The notes under the pieces were generated by a model. That model had not been told where the DNA came from. It did no database searches and saw nothing but the letters and a program-made list of their open reading frames with translations. From Flavobacteriales bacterium UBA958 (lineage in GTDB: Bacteria; Bacteroidota; Bacteroidia; Flavobacteriales_D; Crocinitomicaceae), in contig DBCM01000089.1 of NCBI GenBank assembly GCA_002293045.1, positions 1-14,875 of the forward strand: 14,875 nt of DNA. The letters run 5' to 3'. The translations under genes and the position numbers were made by a program. Within the stretch, counting starts at the first letter, position 1; every line of letters begins with the position of its first letter. Below, piece by piece: positions 7,978 to 14,225 of this stretch.

Positions 7978-8700
7978 ATGAAAAAGTCCTTTTTGAGAAT
8001 TGTTGGAATGTTATCCGTAAGCGTATTTGTACTCAGTGCATGTACCTCCAACGCAGACAGTCCCGGGTTAGAATATATGCCGGATATGTATCGCTCGCCT
8101 GCCGTAGAGGCATATGTAGATTACGGTGAAGTTAGAGGTCGGATTGATGAATCCAAGAAAACACGCCTTACGGCAATGACACCACCTGCCTTCGCGATTC
8201 CTTATTTAGGTACCGACAGCACGGAAGTTCGTTTAATGATGCCATATGCGAGATTAGCAAACGAATCTTTTAAGGCAAGCCATGGAATGTATAGCGATGT
8301 CTTAACGAAAGAAGATCATTACACGGCTGCAGCTGCTGATGGAAATATGATTCCATTGAATGCTCTAAATGCAGAGGCTGTATTGTCAAAAGGGAAGGAG
8401 TTGTTTACCGCGATGTGTCAACATTGTCATGGTGAAAAAGGAGACGGAAATGGTCCGATGGTTACTTCGGGCGCATACAATGGTGTTCCTAATTACGCAG
8501 ATCGTGCTTCCTTGTCTGATGGTCAAATGTTTTATTCCATTTATTATGGTAAAGGAATGATGGGGGCACACCGATCCCTATTGAATAAAAAGGAAATATG
8601 GACTGTTATTCACTACATCCGAAGCTTGCAGTCCCCAGATTACGGCAAATTTGATGCGAATGGTACTGCGGCAGTTGCAGATACAACAAAACAAAAATAA
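7978..8700 (+). CDS. actE: Alternative complex III subunit ActE: monoheme cytochrome c lipoprotein
   Basis: ActE is the monoheme c-type cytochrome subunit of alternative complex III on the periplasmic side, one of the candidate exits for electrons. The signal peptide ends in LSAC, a lipobox with Cys22 as the lipidated residue, so the protein should be membrane-anchored by lipid. One CXXCH site (CQHCH, 147-151) lies in a cytochrome c domain spanning about 132-216, with MFYSIYYGKGMMGAH (184-198) providing candidate Met axial ligands. Residues 23-130 are the family-specific N-terminal extension that packs against other subunits. The start is supported by AAGGAA (7967-7972) five bases before the ATG, one of the few Shine-Dalgarno-like sites here. 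The C-terminal tail is low complexity. The stop is 4 bases before actF. Confidence 0.94.
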   Translation: MKKSFLRIVGMLSVSVFVLSACTSNADSPGLEYMPDMYRSPAVEAYVDYGEVRGRIDESKKTRLTAMTPPAFAIPYLGTDSTEVRLMMPYARLANESFKASHGMYSDVLTKEDHYTAAAADGNMIPLNALNAEAVLSKGKELFTAMCQHCHGEKGDGNGPMVTSGAYNGVPNYADRASLSDGQMFYSIYYGKGMMGAHRSLLNKKEIWTVIHYIRSLQSPDYGKFDANGTAAVADTTKQK

Positions 8701-8704
8701 GATC

Positions 8705-9892
8705 ATGGAATTTACAATCACTAAAAAAGCAAAAAACACAGCGTTCGGTTTAATCGGAGTTGGGGCGCTATTAGCTATTGTTGGAATAATAACTAATATC
8801 GGAGAGGCACACTTCACTACACGCTTAATGACCAATGGCTTAATCAATGCGTTTTTCTTTTTCGCGATTGGCTTAGGAGCGTTGTTTTTCCTGGCATTAA
8901 ATTATGCTACGGAAGCCGGTTGGTATGCTGTCGTGAAACGTATTATTGAAGCTGTGGCCTTATTTCTACCCTATGGGATGGGTGTTTTTGCGTTGATTTT
9001 GTTAACCATTTCATTTATGAAAGGTGCGCATATCTATACCTGGATGGATGGTCATACGGTAGCCGAAGATGAACTTATTCAAGGAAAGTCAGCATACTTG
9101 AATATGGCGTTTTTCTGGCTTCGCACCCTTGTTTATTTCACAGTATACTTATTGTTTTTAAGAGGTTTCAGAAAGCGTTCCTTGCTTGAAGATCAAATAG
9201 GAGGAACTGAAATTCACTTTAAAAACTACCGAAAGGGCGCAACGTTTTTGGTTTTCTTTGCTGTATTTAGCTCAACCTCAGCATGGGATTGGTTGATGTC
9301 CATAGACGTGCATTGGTATAGCACCTTGTTCGGATGGTATACCTTCGCTGGGATGTGGGTTTCCGCAATGGTTGTAATTGTTTTAACTACCATTTATCTG
9401 AAAAAACAAGGGTACTTACCGCATGTAAATGATTCGCATATTCACGACATTGGTAAATGGATCTTCGCAATCTCATTCCTGTGGTCTTATTTATGGTTTT
9501 CGCAATACATGCTTATTTGGTATGCTAATATCGGTGAAGAAGTGACATACTATGTTATGAGAACGGAAAACTATAAGTATTTATACTTCGGTATGTTCTT
9601 CATTAATTTCGTCTTCCCAATGTTGATTTTAATGTCAAGAGATGCGAAACGTGATACCGGGGTACTTATGTTCGTTGGTTTGGTTATCTTGATTGGTCAT
9701 TGGTTAGATGTGTTTATTATGGTCTCTGGAGGATCCCTTGGAGAAAATTGGCATATTGGGCTTTTAGAAATAGGGTTGCCGTTGGTAATGGCAGGAGTAT
9801 TTATATTGATCTTGTTTAAAAACTTAGCAAGTGCACCTCTAACACCGGTTAATCACCCGTTTTTGGATGAAAGTATACATCACGAATTTTAA
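8705..9892 (+). CDS. actF: Alternative complex III membrane subunit ActF (NrfD/PsrC family)
   Basis: ActF is the second NrfD-like membrane subunit of alternative complex III, paired with ActC across the complex. It may help in proton movement or act as a second quinone-associated subunit. I chose ATG 8705 (protein begins MEFTITKKAK, 395 residues) over the in-frame ATG at 8651, because that one lies deep inside actE and would add 18 polar, Gln/Lys-rich residues with no family match. With 8705 the gap to actE is 4 bases. There are about ten hydrophobic helices, beginning near residue 12. Recognisable stretches are STSAWDWLMSIDVHWYSTLF (190-209) and QYMLIWYANIGEE (267-279), both typical of ActF. 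Confidence 0.94.
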   Translation: MEFTITKKAKNTAFGLIGVGALLAIVGIITNIGEAHFTTRLMTNGLINAFFFFAIGLGALFFLALNYATEAGWYAVVKRIIEAVALFLPYGMGVFALILLTISFMKGAHIYTWMDGHTVAEDELIQGKSAYLNMAFFWLRTLVYFTVYLLFLRGFRKRSLLEDQIGGTEIHFKNYRKGATFLVFFAVFSSTSAWDWLMSIDVHWYSTLFGWYTFAGMWVSAMVVIVLTTIYLKKQGYLPHVNDSHIHDIGKWIFAISFLWSYLWFSQYMLIWYANIGEEVTYYVMRTENYKYLYFGMFFINFVFPMLILMSRDAKRDTGVLMFVGLVILIGHWLDVFIMVSGGSLGENWHIGLLEIGLPLVMAGVFILILFKNLASAPLTPVNHPFLDESIHHEF

Positions 9893-9910
9893 CGATAATA
9901 CGCGGAAGAA

Positions 9911-11146
9911 ATGGAAAGTAAATTGATTATAATCTTGATTGTTGTAATAGGCGCGATTGCTATATCGCAGCTTGTTAGAGTTTATGAATTAACTGCTAAG
10001 TTGAGAAAACATGGTGAACATGAGATCCCAATGCGCGACAATTATTTGAACGCGAAGTTAATGCTTGCTTTTATGGTACTTCAGTTTGGCGGATTTATCT
10101 ACCTTATGCTGAAGTATGGTTGGACGGGAAGAGGTCCCGCTGCGTCAGTACAGGGAGAGTCAACGGATTGGTTGCTCAACCTGAACCTCGTACTGGTTTC
10201 AGCTATTTTCTTTTTTACTAATTTCTTGTTGTTTTATTTTTCATACAAGTATGTAAAGCGCCCAGGCGTTAAAGCTTATTACTACCCGCACAACAATAAA
10301 CTGGAAATGTTATGGACGGTAGTTCCAGCAGCTGTATTGGCAGTAATAATAATTCTTGGATTGCAAACCTGGAACGATGTGACCGGTGCTTCACCTAAAG
10401 ATGCCATCAGCCTTGAGTTATACTCTAAGCAATTCGACTGGACAGCTAGATATTCTGGGGGAGACAACACGCTAGGGCGTACGGATTATAAATTAATCAC
10501 TGGAACCAACGAATTAGGGCTCATGACAGCAGCAACCATTGATTCATCAATACAAGCGATGCGTCAGGGTGCAGGGGGTATTTTAGAAATTCAAAAAATA
10601 CTCAACAACAGAGATACTGTACTTACCGACTCACTGGTGAACGTGCTCAGAAAAGATTTGGGTACCAAAGAACGTCTACTCCGCTTGCTTAATCAAATGA
10701 AGGCTACGCACAATGTGGCATTGGACAAGCACGTGTATGATGACATCATACAGCGAGACACCTTGTACTTGTGTGTAAATAAACCGTATGAGATTTCATT
10801 TCGTTCCAAGGATGTAATCCATTCCGCATATTTCCCACACTTTAGAACTCAAATGAATACGGTTCCAGGATATGGTACGCGCATGAAATTTACACCAAAC
10901 AAAACCACCGCAGAAATGCGAACAATCAAGAAGCTTCCGACGTTTCACTACGTGCTGATGTGTAATAAAATTTGTGGAGGAGCGCATTATAAAATGAAAA
11001 TGATGGTGGTAGTTTTAGAAGAGGCAGAATACAACGCATGGATGAAAAGTAAAGGCAATAAAACCTTTAAAGACACCTACTTCCCTGCTCCTGCAGCACC
11101 AGCAACAACTCCTGCTGCAGATACCGTTAAAACCGCAATGAATTAA
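9911..11146 (+). CDS. coxB: Cytochrome c oxidase subunit II (CuA subunit)
   Basis: Subunit II accepts electrons through its CuA centre and passes them to subunit I. The 411 residues contain four hydrophobic helices (about 5-22, 46-67, 88-112, 131-151). The last two are the usual hairpin and the first two an N-terminal addition. The cupredoxin domain starts with SLELYSKQFDWTARY (167-181). CuA ligands are all present: His304, Cys351, Cys355, His359 and Met362 in CNKICGGAHYKM. The usual Glu between the cysteines, which contributes a backbone ligand and a Mg site, is Lys353. Residues about 185-285 are a long insertion of helical character between early strands and the CuA loop. There is no CXXCH, so unlike caa3-type enzymes no cytochrome c is fused. 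The tail is Ala/Pro/Thr-rich. It lies between actF and coxA. Confidence 0.95.
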   Translation: MESKLIIILIVVIGAIAISQLVRVYELTAKLRKHGEHEIPMRDNYLNAKLMLAFMVLQFGGFIYLMLKYGWTGRGPAASVQGESTDWLLNLNLVLVSAIFFFTNFLLFYFSYKYVKRPGVKAYYYPHNNKLEMLWTVVPAAVLAVIIILGLQTWNDVTGASPKDAISLELYSKQFDWTARYSGGDNTLGRTDYKLITGTNELGLMTAATIDSSIQAMRQGAGGILEIQKILNNRDTVLTDSLVNVLRKDLGTKERLLRLLNQMKATHNVALDKHVYDDIIQRDTLYLCVNKPYEISFRSKDVIHSAYFPHFRTQMNTVPGYGTRMKFTPNKTTAEMRTIKKLPTFHYVLMCNKICGGAHYKMKMMVVVLEEAEYNAWMKSKGNKTFKDTYFPAPAAPATTPAADTVKTAMN

Positions 11147-11172
11147 TAAATAAAGATTAAAACTCAATAAAC

Positions 11173-13029
11173 ATGGCTTCAACAGCGCACGATGTACATT
11201 CTCATGATCACCACGAGCATCATCATGAAGAAAGTTTTGTTTCTAAATATATTTTCAGTCAAGACCATAAAATGATTGGCAAGCAGTTTTTGATAACTGC
11301 AGTATTCATGGGGTTAGTGGCGATGCTTTTATCGATTCTATTTAGAATCCAGTTAGCATGGCCCGGTGAAAGTTCTGATTTTCTAAATTTCTTTTTAGGG
11401 GATCAATGGGCTCCGGAAGGGGTATTAAAAGAGGATATGTATTTAGGATTGGTAACCATTCACGGTACAATCATGGTATTCTTTCTTTTAACAGGTGGAT
11501 TATCAGGAACCTTCTCGAACATATTAATTCCGTTGCAATTAGGTGCGCGTGATATGGCATCAGGTTTTTTAAACATGTTATCTTATTGGTTTTTCTTCCT
11601 TTCTTCACTGATTATGTTCCTTTCGTTGTTCGTGATGAACGGCTCGATTTTCGGAATAGATATCCCCGGAGATTGGGGAACTACAGGCAACGGTCCGGCG
11701 ATGGCTGGATGGACGGTGTATCCGCCATTGTCAGCGCTACCGCAAGCAGTATCCGGTTCTGGATTCGGAATGACCTTATGGTTGTTTTCAATGACGATAT
11801 TTATTGCGGGTTCTTTAATTGGTAGTTTGAATTATATCGTAACGGTATTGAATTTGCGTACAACTGGAATGACGATGACAAGAATGCCTTTGACTATATG
11901 GGCGTTTTTTGTTACAGCAATCCTAGGCGTACTCTCTTTCCCTGTTCTCTTGTCTGCAGCACTCCTATTGATGATGGATAGAATGGCAGGAACAAGTTTT
12001 TACTTATCCGATATTATGGTGGGTAGCGAGATGTTATCGAATCATGGTGGGTCACCAATTTTATATCAGCATTTGTTCTGGTTCTTAGGTCACCCGGAGG
12101 TATACATTGTATTATTGCCAGCACTTGGATTGTCTTCAGAGATTATAGCCACCAATGCAAGAAAGCCAATCTTTGGTTACAAAGCAATGATTGGGTCTAT
12201 TTTAGCGATTGGTTTCCTATCCTTTATTGTGTGGGGCCACCACATGTTTATTACGGGAATGAATCCGTTCTTAGGCAGTGTGTTTGTATTTACCACCTTA
12301 TTGATTGCGATTCCTTCAGCCGTAAAAGTATTTAATTACATTACCACTTTGTGGAAAGGCTCTATCGTTTACACGCCTGCCATGTTGTTTGCAATAGCGC
12401 TCGTGTCTACATTTATTACAGGAGGGGTTACAGGGATTATCTTAGCGGATTCCGCCTTAGACATCGCAGTGCATGATACGTATTTTGTTGTAGCACACTT
12501 CCATATTGTAATGGGGATGTCTGCGGTATTTGGGATGTTTGCAGGGGTATACCATTGGTTCCCTAAGATGTATGGACGTATGATGAATAACCGAATGGGG
12601 TATGTACATTTCTGGATAACCATTGTAGGTGCCTATGGGGTGTTCTTCCCGATGCACTTTGTGGGTATAGCCGGCGCACCAAGAAGGTATTATGATTACT
12701 CCGTCTACGGTGAATTCGATACGGAGTCCTTTAATATGATTATGGACTTGAATGTGATAATCACCGTGTTTGCGATTGTAGCGGCAGTCGGTCAAGCCAT
12801 TTTCCTATTCAACTTTTTCTACAGTATCTACAGAGGTCCTGCGGCACCACAGAACCCATGGAAATCTAATACCTTAGAATGGACAACTCCAGTGGAACAC
12901 ATTCACGGAAATTGGCCGGGAGCTCTACCGGTGGTTCATCGTTGGCCTTACGATTATTCCAAGCCAGGTGCAGCGGATGATTTTATCCCGCAAGATGTAC
13001 CTTTAGCGGAAGGAGAAACAGAACATTAA
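11173..13029 (+). CDS. coxA: Cytochrome c oxidase subunit I (A1-type heme-copper oxidase)
   Basis: This is the catalytic subunit that reduces oxygen to water and pumps protons. The 618 residues contain the 12-helix core. Visible ligands are His97 and His444 for low-spin heme a, His442 for heme a3, and His307, His356 and His357 for CuB, with Tyr311 placed for the His-Tyr crosslink. Glu309 in GHPEVY marks the A1 subtype. D-channel residues are recognisable in GARDMASGFLNMLSYW (Asp127, Asn134), and the K-channel Lys is Lys385 in PSAVKVFNY. The N-terminus is unusually His-rich (eight His among residues 6-18). It is the last gene of the operon: a strong terminator begins six bases after the stop, so subunit III is not encoded next to it. 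Confidence 0.97.
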   Translation: MASTAHDVHSHDHHEHHHEESFVSKYIFSQDHKMIGKQFLITAVFMGLVAMLLSILFRIQLAWPGESSDFLNFFLGDQWAPEGVLKEDMYLGLVTIHGTIMVFFLLTGGLSGTFSNILIPLQLGARDMASGFLNMLSYWFFFLSSLIMFLSLFVMNGSIFGIDIPGDWGTTGNGPAMAGWTVYPPLSALPQAVSGSGFGMTLWLFSMTIFIAGSLIGSLNYIVTVLNLRTTGMTMTRMPLTIWAFFVTAILGVLSFPVLLSAALLLMMDRMAGTSFYLSDIMVGSEMLSNHGGSPILYQHLFWFLGHPEVYIVLLPALGLSSEIIATNARKPIFGYKAMIGSILAIGFLSFIVWGHHMFITGMNPFLGSVFVFTTLLIAIPSAVKVFNYITTLWKGSIVYTPAMLFAIALVSTFITGGVTGIILADSALDIAVHDTYFVVAHFHIVMGMSAVFGMFAGVYHWFPKMYGRMMNNRMGYVHFWITIVGAYGVFFPMHFVGIAGAPRRYYDYSVYGEFDTESFNMIMDLNVIITVFAIVAAVGQAIFLFNFFYSIYRGPAAPQNPWKSNTLEWTTPVEHIHGNWPGALPVVHRWPYDYSKPGAADDFIPQDVPLAEGETEH

Positions 13030-13034
13030 TGATT

Positions 13035-13058
13035 AAAAGCCCCATTGGGGCTTTTTTT
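13035..13058. terminator. Intrinsic terminator shared by coxA and the convergent DUF3109 gene
   Basis: The hairpin has a GCCCC/GGGGC stem (13039-13043 and 13047-13051), extended by A-T pairs to AAAAGCCCC/GGGGCTTTT, and an ATT loop. Seven Ts follow on the plus strand (13052-13058). On the minus strand the same stem is followed by TTTTAAT, so it can work in both directions. It ends the act-cox operon. The DUF3109 stop codon (13057-13059) is formed from the plus-strand T-tract. Confidence 0.92.
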
Positions 13059-13638
13059 ATGGCTCAATATTTTCTATTTCCGGCGCAACCAGTTCAAGCT
13101 CGTTGAAGTAGTCTTGGCCAAACGCCCGAATGATCGGTTCCTTGAGGAATTTATATACAGGCATTTCTAGTTTAGTTCCACAGGCACATGCAGATTCGCA
13201 AATGTTCCACTCATCGAATTGGAGGGCTTTAAAATCATGGTATTGCTTAACACGTATCGGATACAGTGAACATGAAATGGGTTTAATGTTTTCAATAACT
13301 CCTGCACGATGCGCGGCTTCTATCGCACACAAGGCGGTTTTATTGTTGTCAAAAAACACAAAAGCGCATTCCTTCCCGTCTACAAGCATGGTTACAGGTT
13401 CATTTTCTTGGTCTAGGTAGGAAACTCCCTTGGCCTCAATTGCCGCAAGTCCTTCCTGGCGCATGTAGGGTTTGATGTGCTCAAGGTGTTCGGAAATTTG
13501 GACCACTTCTTCTGTAGTTAGTGGAGCACCCGCATCGCCTTCCACGCAGCAAGCCCCTTTACAAGAGGCTAAATCGCAGACAAATTTTCGCTTAAAAATT
13601 TCAGCTGATACAATGGTGTCGTTGAGTTCAATTAACAT
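13057..13638 (-). CDS. DUF3109 family cysteine-rich protein
   Basis: A 193-residue cytoplasmic protein of the DUF3109 family, common in Bacteroidota and of unknown function. It begins with the family hallmark FVCDLASCKGACCVEGDAGAP (cysteines 21, 26, 30, 31). Further cysteines follow at 91, 104, 123, 147, 151 and 153, ten in all. The Cys pattern resembles YkgJ-type proteins predicted to bind iron-sulfur clusters or zinc, so metal binding is a reasonable inference but no reaction can be named. There is no signal peptide or membrane helix. It converges on coxA with a 27-base gap filled by the shared terminator, and diverges from rimP. The start ATG at 13638 is followed by the usual family N-terminus; TAATTTTG ends four bases before it. 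Confidence 0.9.
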   Translation of the reverse strand: MLIELNDTIVSAEIFKRKFVCDLASCKGACCVEGDAGAPLTTEEVVQISEHLEHIKPYMRQEGLAAIEAKGVSYLDQENEPVTMLVDGKECAFVFFDNNKTALCAIEAAHRAGVIENIKPISCSLYPIRVKQYHDFKALQFDEWNICESACACGTKLEMPVYKFLKEPIIRAFGQDYFNELELVAPEIENIEP

Positions 13639-13642
13639 GCTT

Positions 13643-13650
13643 CAAAATTA
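13643..13650 (-). promoter_or_regulatory. -7 element (TAATTTTG) of the DUF3109 gene promoter
   Basis: On the minus strand TAATTTTG matches TAnnTTTG exactly and is followed by AAGC and the ATG. The four-base spacing is the same as for the SPOR gene and implies a leaderless transcript. No clear TTTG is seen at -33. Confidence 0.45.
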
Positions 13651-13664
13651 ATGCGAATTTTTGA

Positions 13665-13696
13665 TTTGGAAGTTTCTTATAATTAACCTACCTTTG
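13665..13696 (+). promoter_or_regulatory. Promoter of the rimP-nusA operon
   Basis: TTTG (13665-13668), 20 bases, then TACCTTTG (13689-13696) matches the Bacteroidota consensus at both boxes with near-ideal spacing. Transcription should begin at about 13700-13704. It lies upstream of the terminator hairpin at 13716-13742, so its transcript has to pass the hairpin to reach rimP. Confidence 0.75.
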
Positions 13697-13707
13697 CCAT
13701 AGGTTAA

Positions 13708-13749
13708 ATGATAATGAGGGGACGGAAGTCCCCTCTTTTTTTACTATGA
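13708..13749 (+). CDS. Possible 13-residue leader peptide overlapping the rimP start
   Basis: The frame ATG 13708 to TGA 13747-13749 encodes MIMRGRKSPLFLL. A second in-frame ATG is at 13714. It would start only 4-8 bases after the predicted transcription start, run through the whole terminator hairpin, and end in a stop that overlaps the rimP ATG as ATGA, the usual form of translational coupling. A ribosome on it would prevent the hairpin from forming. No Shine-Dalgarno sequence is visible, and a frame this short can arise by chance, so translation is a hypothesis. Confidence 0.35.
   Translation: MIMRGRKSPLFLL
13716..13742 (+). terminator. Intrinsic terminator or attenuator in the rimP leader
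   Basis: GAGGGGAC (13716-13723), GGAA loop (a GNRA tetraloop), GTCCCCTC (13728-13735), then seven Ts (13736-13742). The 8-bp stem is perfect and GC-rich, and the T-tract is uninterrupted, so it is a textbook Rho-independent terminator. It ends three bases before the rimP ATG and lies downstream of the only promoter candidate. No plus-strand gene lies between the coxA terminator and this hairpin, so attenuation is more likely than simple gene-end termination. Confidence 0.85.
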
Positions 13750-14219
13750 TTGACAAGAATTTAGTGTTAAAACTAGCTGAAGAACGTATTCAGGAATTGA
13801 ATAGAGGGCTTTTTATTGTGGAATTATCTATTTCAACTCGAAATGTGATTAGTATTGAATTGGATAGAGAAGAGGGAGGAGTTTCTATTGAGGATTGCAT
13901 TTCTGTTTCACGAAACGTGGAGCATAATTTGGATAGAGAAACCGTGGATTTTGAACTGAATGTTTCCTCAGCAGGTATGGATCGCCCCTTACGTCATCAC
14001 AAACAGTTTGTCAAGAATACAGGTCGCCGTTTGACCTTTCTAAAAAAAGATGGAGTACAAATTGAAGGGACATTAACGTCCTTTACAAGCGACAGTTTTA
14101 TAGTAACGACAGAACGAATCGTTAAAAACGAAAAGAATAAAAATGAACTTACTGCAGAAGAACTTACTCTCCTTGCGAAAGAAATAAAAGAAATAAAACG
14201 TGTAATATCCTTTAAATAA
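13746..14219 (+). CDS. rimP: Ribosome maturation factor RimP
   Basis: RimP is needed for assembly of the 30S ribosomal subunit in the cytoplasm. At 157 residues the protein has normal length. The N-terminal alpha/beta domain (about 1-80) holds the conserved segment ELNVSSAGMDRPLR (residues about 70-83), the most diagnostic part of the family. A C-terminal SH3-like domain follows (about 84-157), ending in a Lys/Glu-rich stretch. The start is the ATG at 13746, three bases after a T-tract; there is no Shine-Dalgarno sequence. A short leader frame ends in an overlapping ATGA. The stop is six bases before nusA, the classic rimP-nusA pair, and the operon probably continues with infB outside the window. 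Confidence 0.95.
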   Translation: MIDKNLVLKLAEERIQELNRGLFIVELSISTRNVISIELDREEGGVSIEDCISVSRNVEHNLDRETVDFELNVSSAGMDRPLRHHKQFVKNTGRRLTFLKKDGVQIEGTLTSFTSDSFIVTTERIVKNEKNKNELTAEELTLLAKEIKEIKRVISFK

Positions 14220-14225
14220 AAACCA

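Larger units (their letters stand above)
1408..13058 (+). other. Predicted transcription unit actABCDEF-coxBA
   Basis: Eight same-strand genes follow one another with gaps of 25, 29, 9, 16, 4, 18 and 26 bases. I see no internal hairpin with a T-tract in any gap. A promoter candidate lies upstream and an intrinsic terminator ends the unit. Co-transcription would match production of alternative complex III and its partner oxidase. Coxc (subunit III) and actG genes are not part of it. Confidence 0.75.

Noticed and set aside
8651..8704. Upstream ATG start for actF inside actE
   Set aside because: It would add 18 residues with no family resemblance and overlap actE by 50 bases; ATG 8705 gives a normal ActF N-terminus and a 4-base gap.
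12457..12795. Minus-strand open frame of 112 codons inside coxA
   Set aside because: It is antisense to highly conserved oxidase helices and its composition (many His, Tyr, Ile, Pro) reflects the complement of coxA codons.
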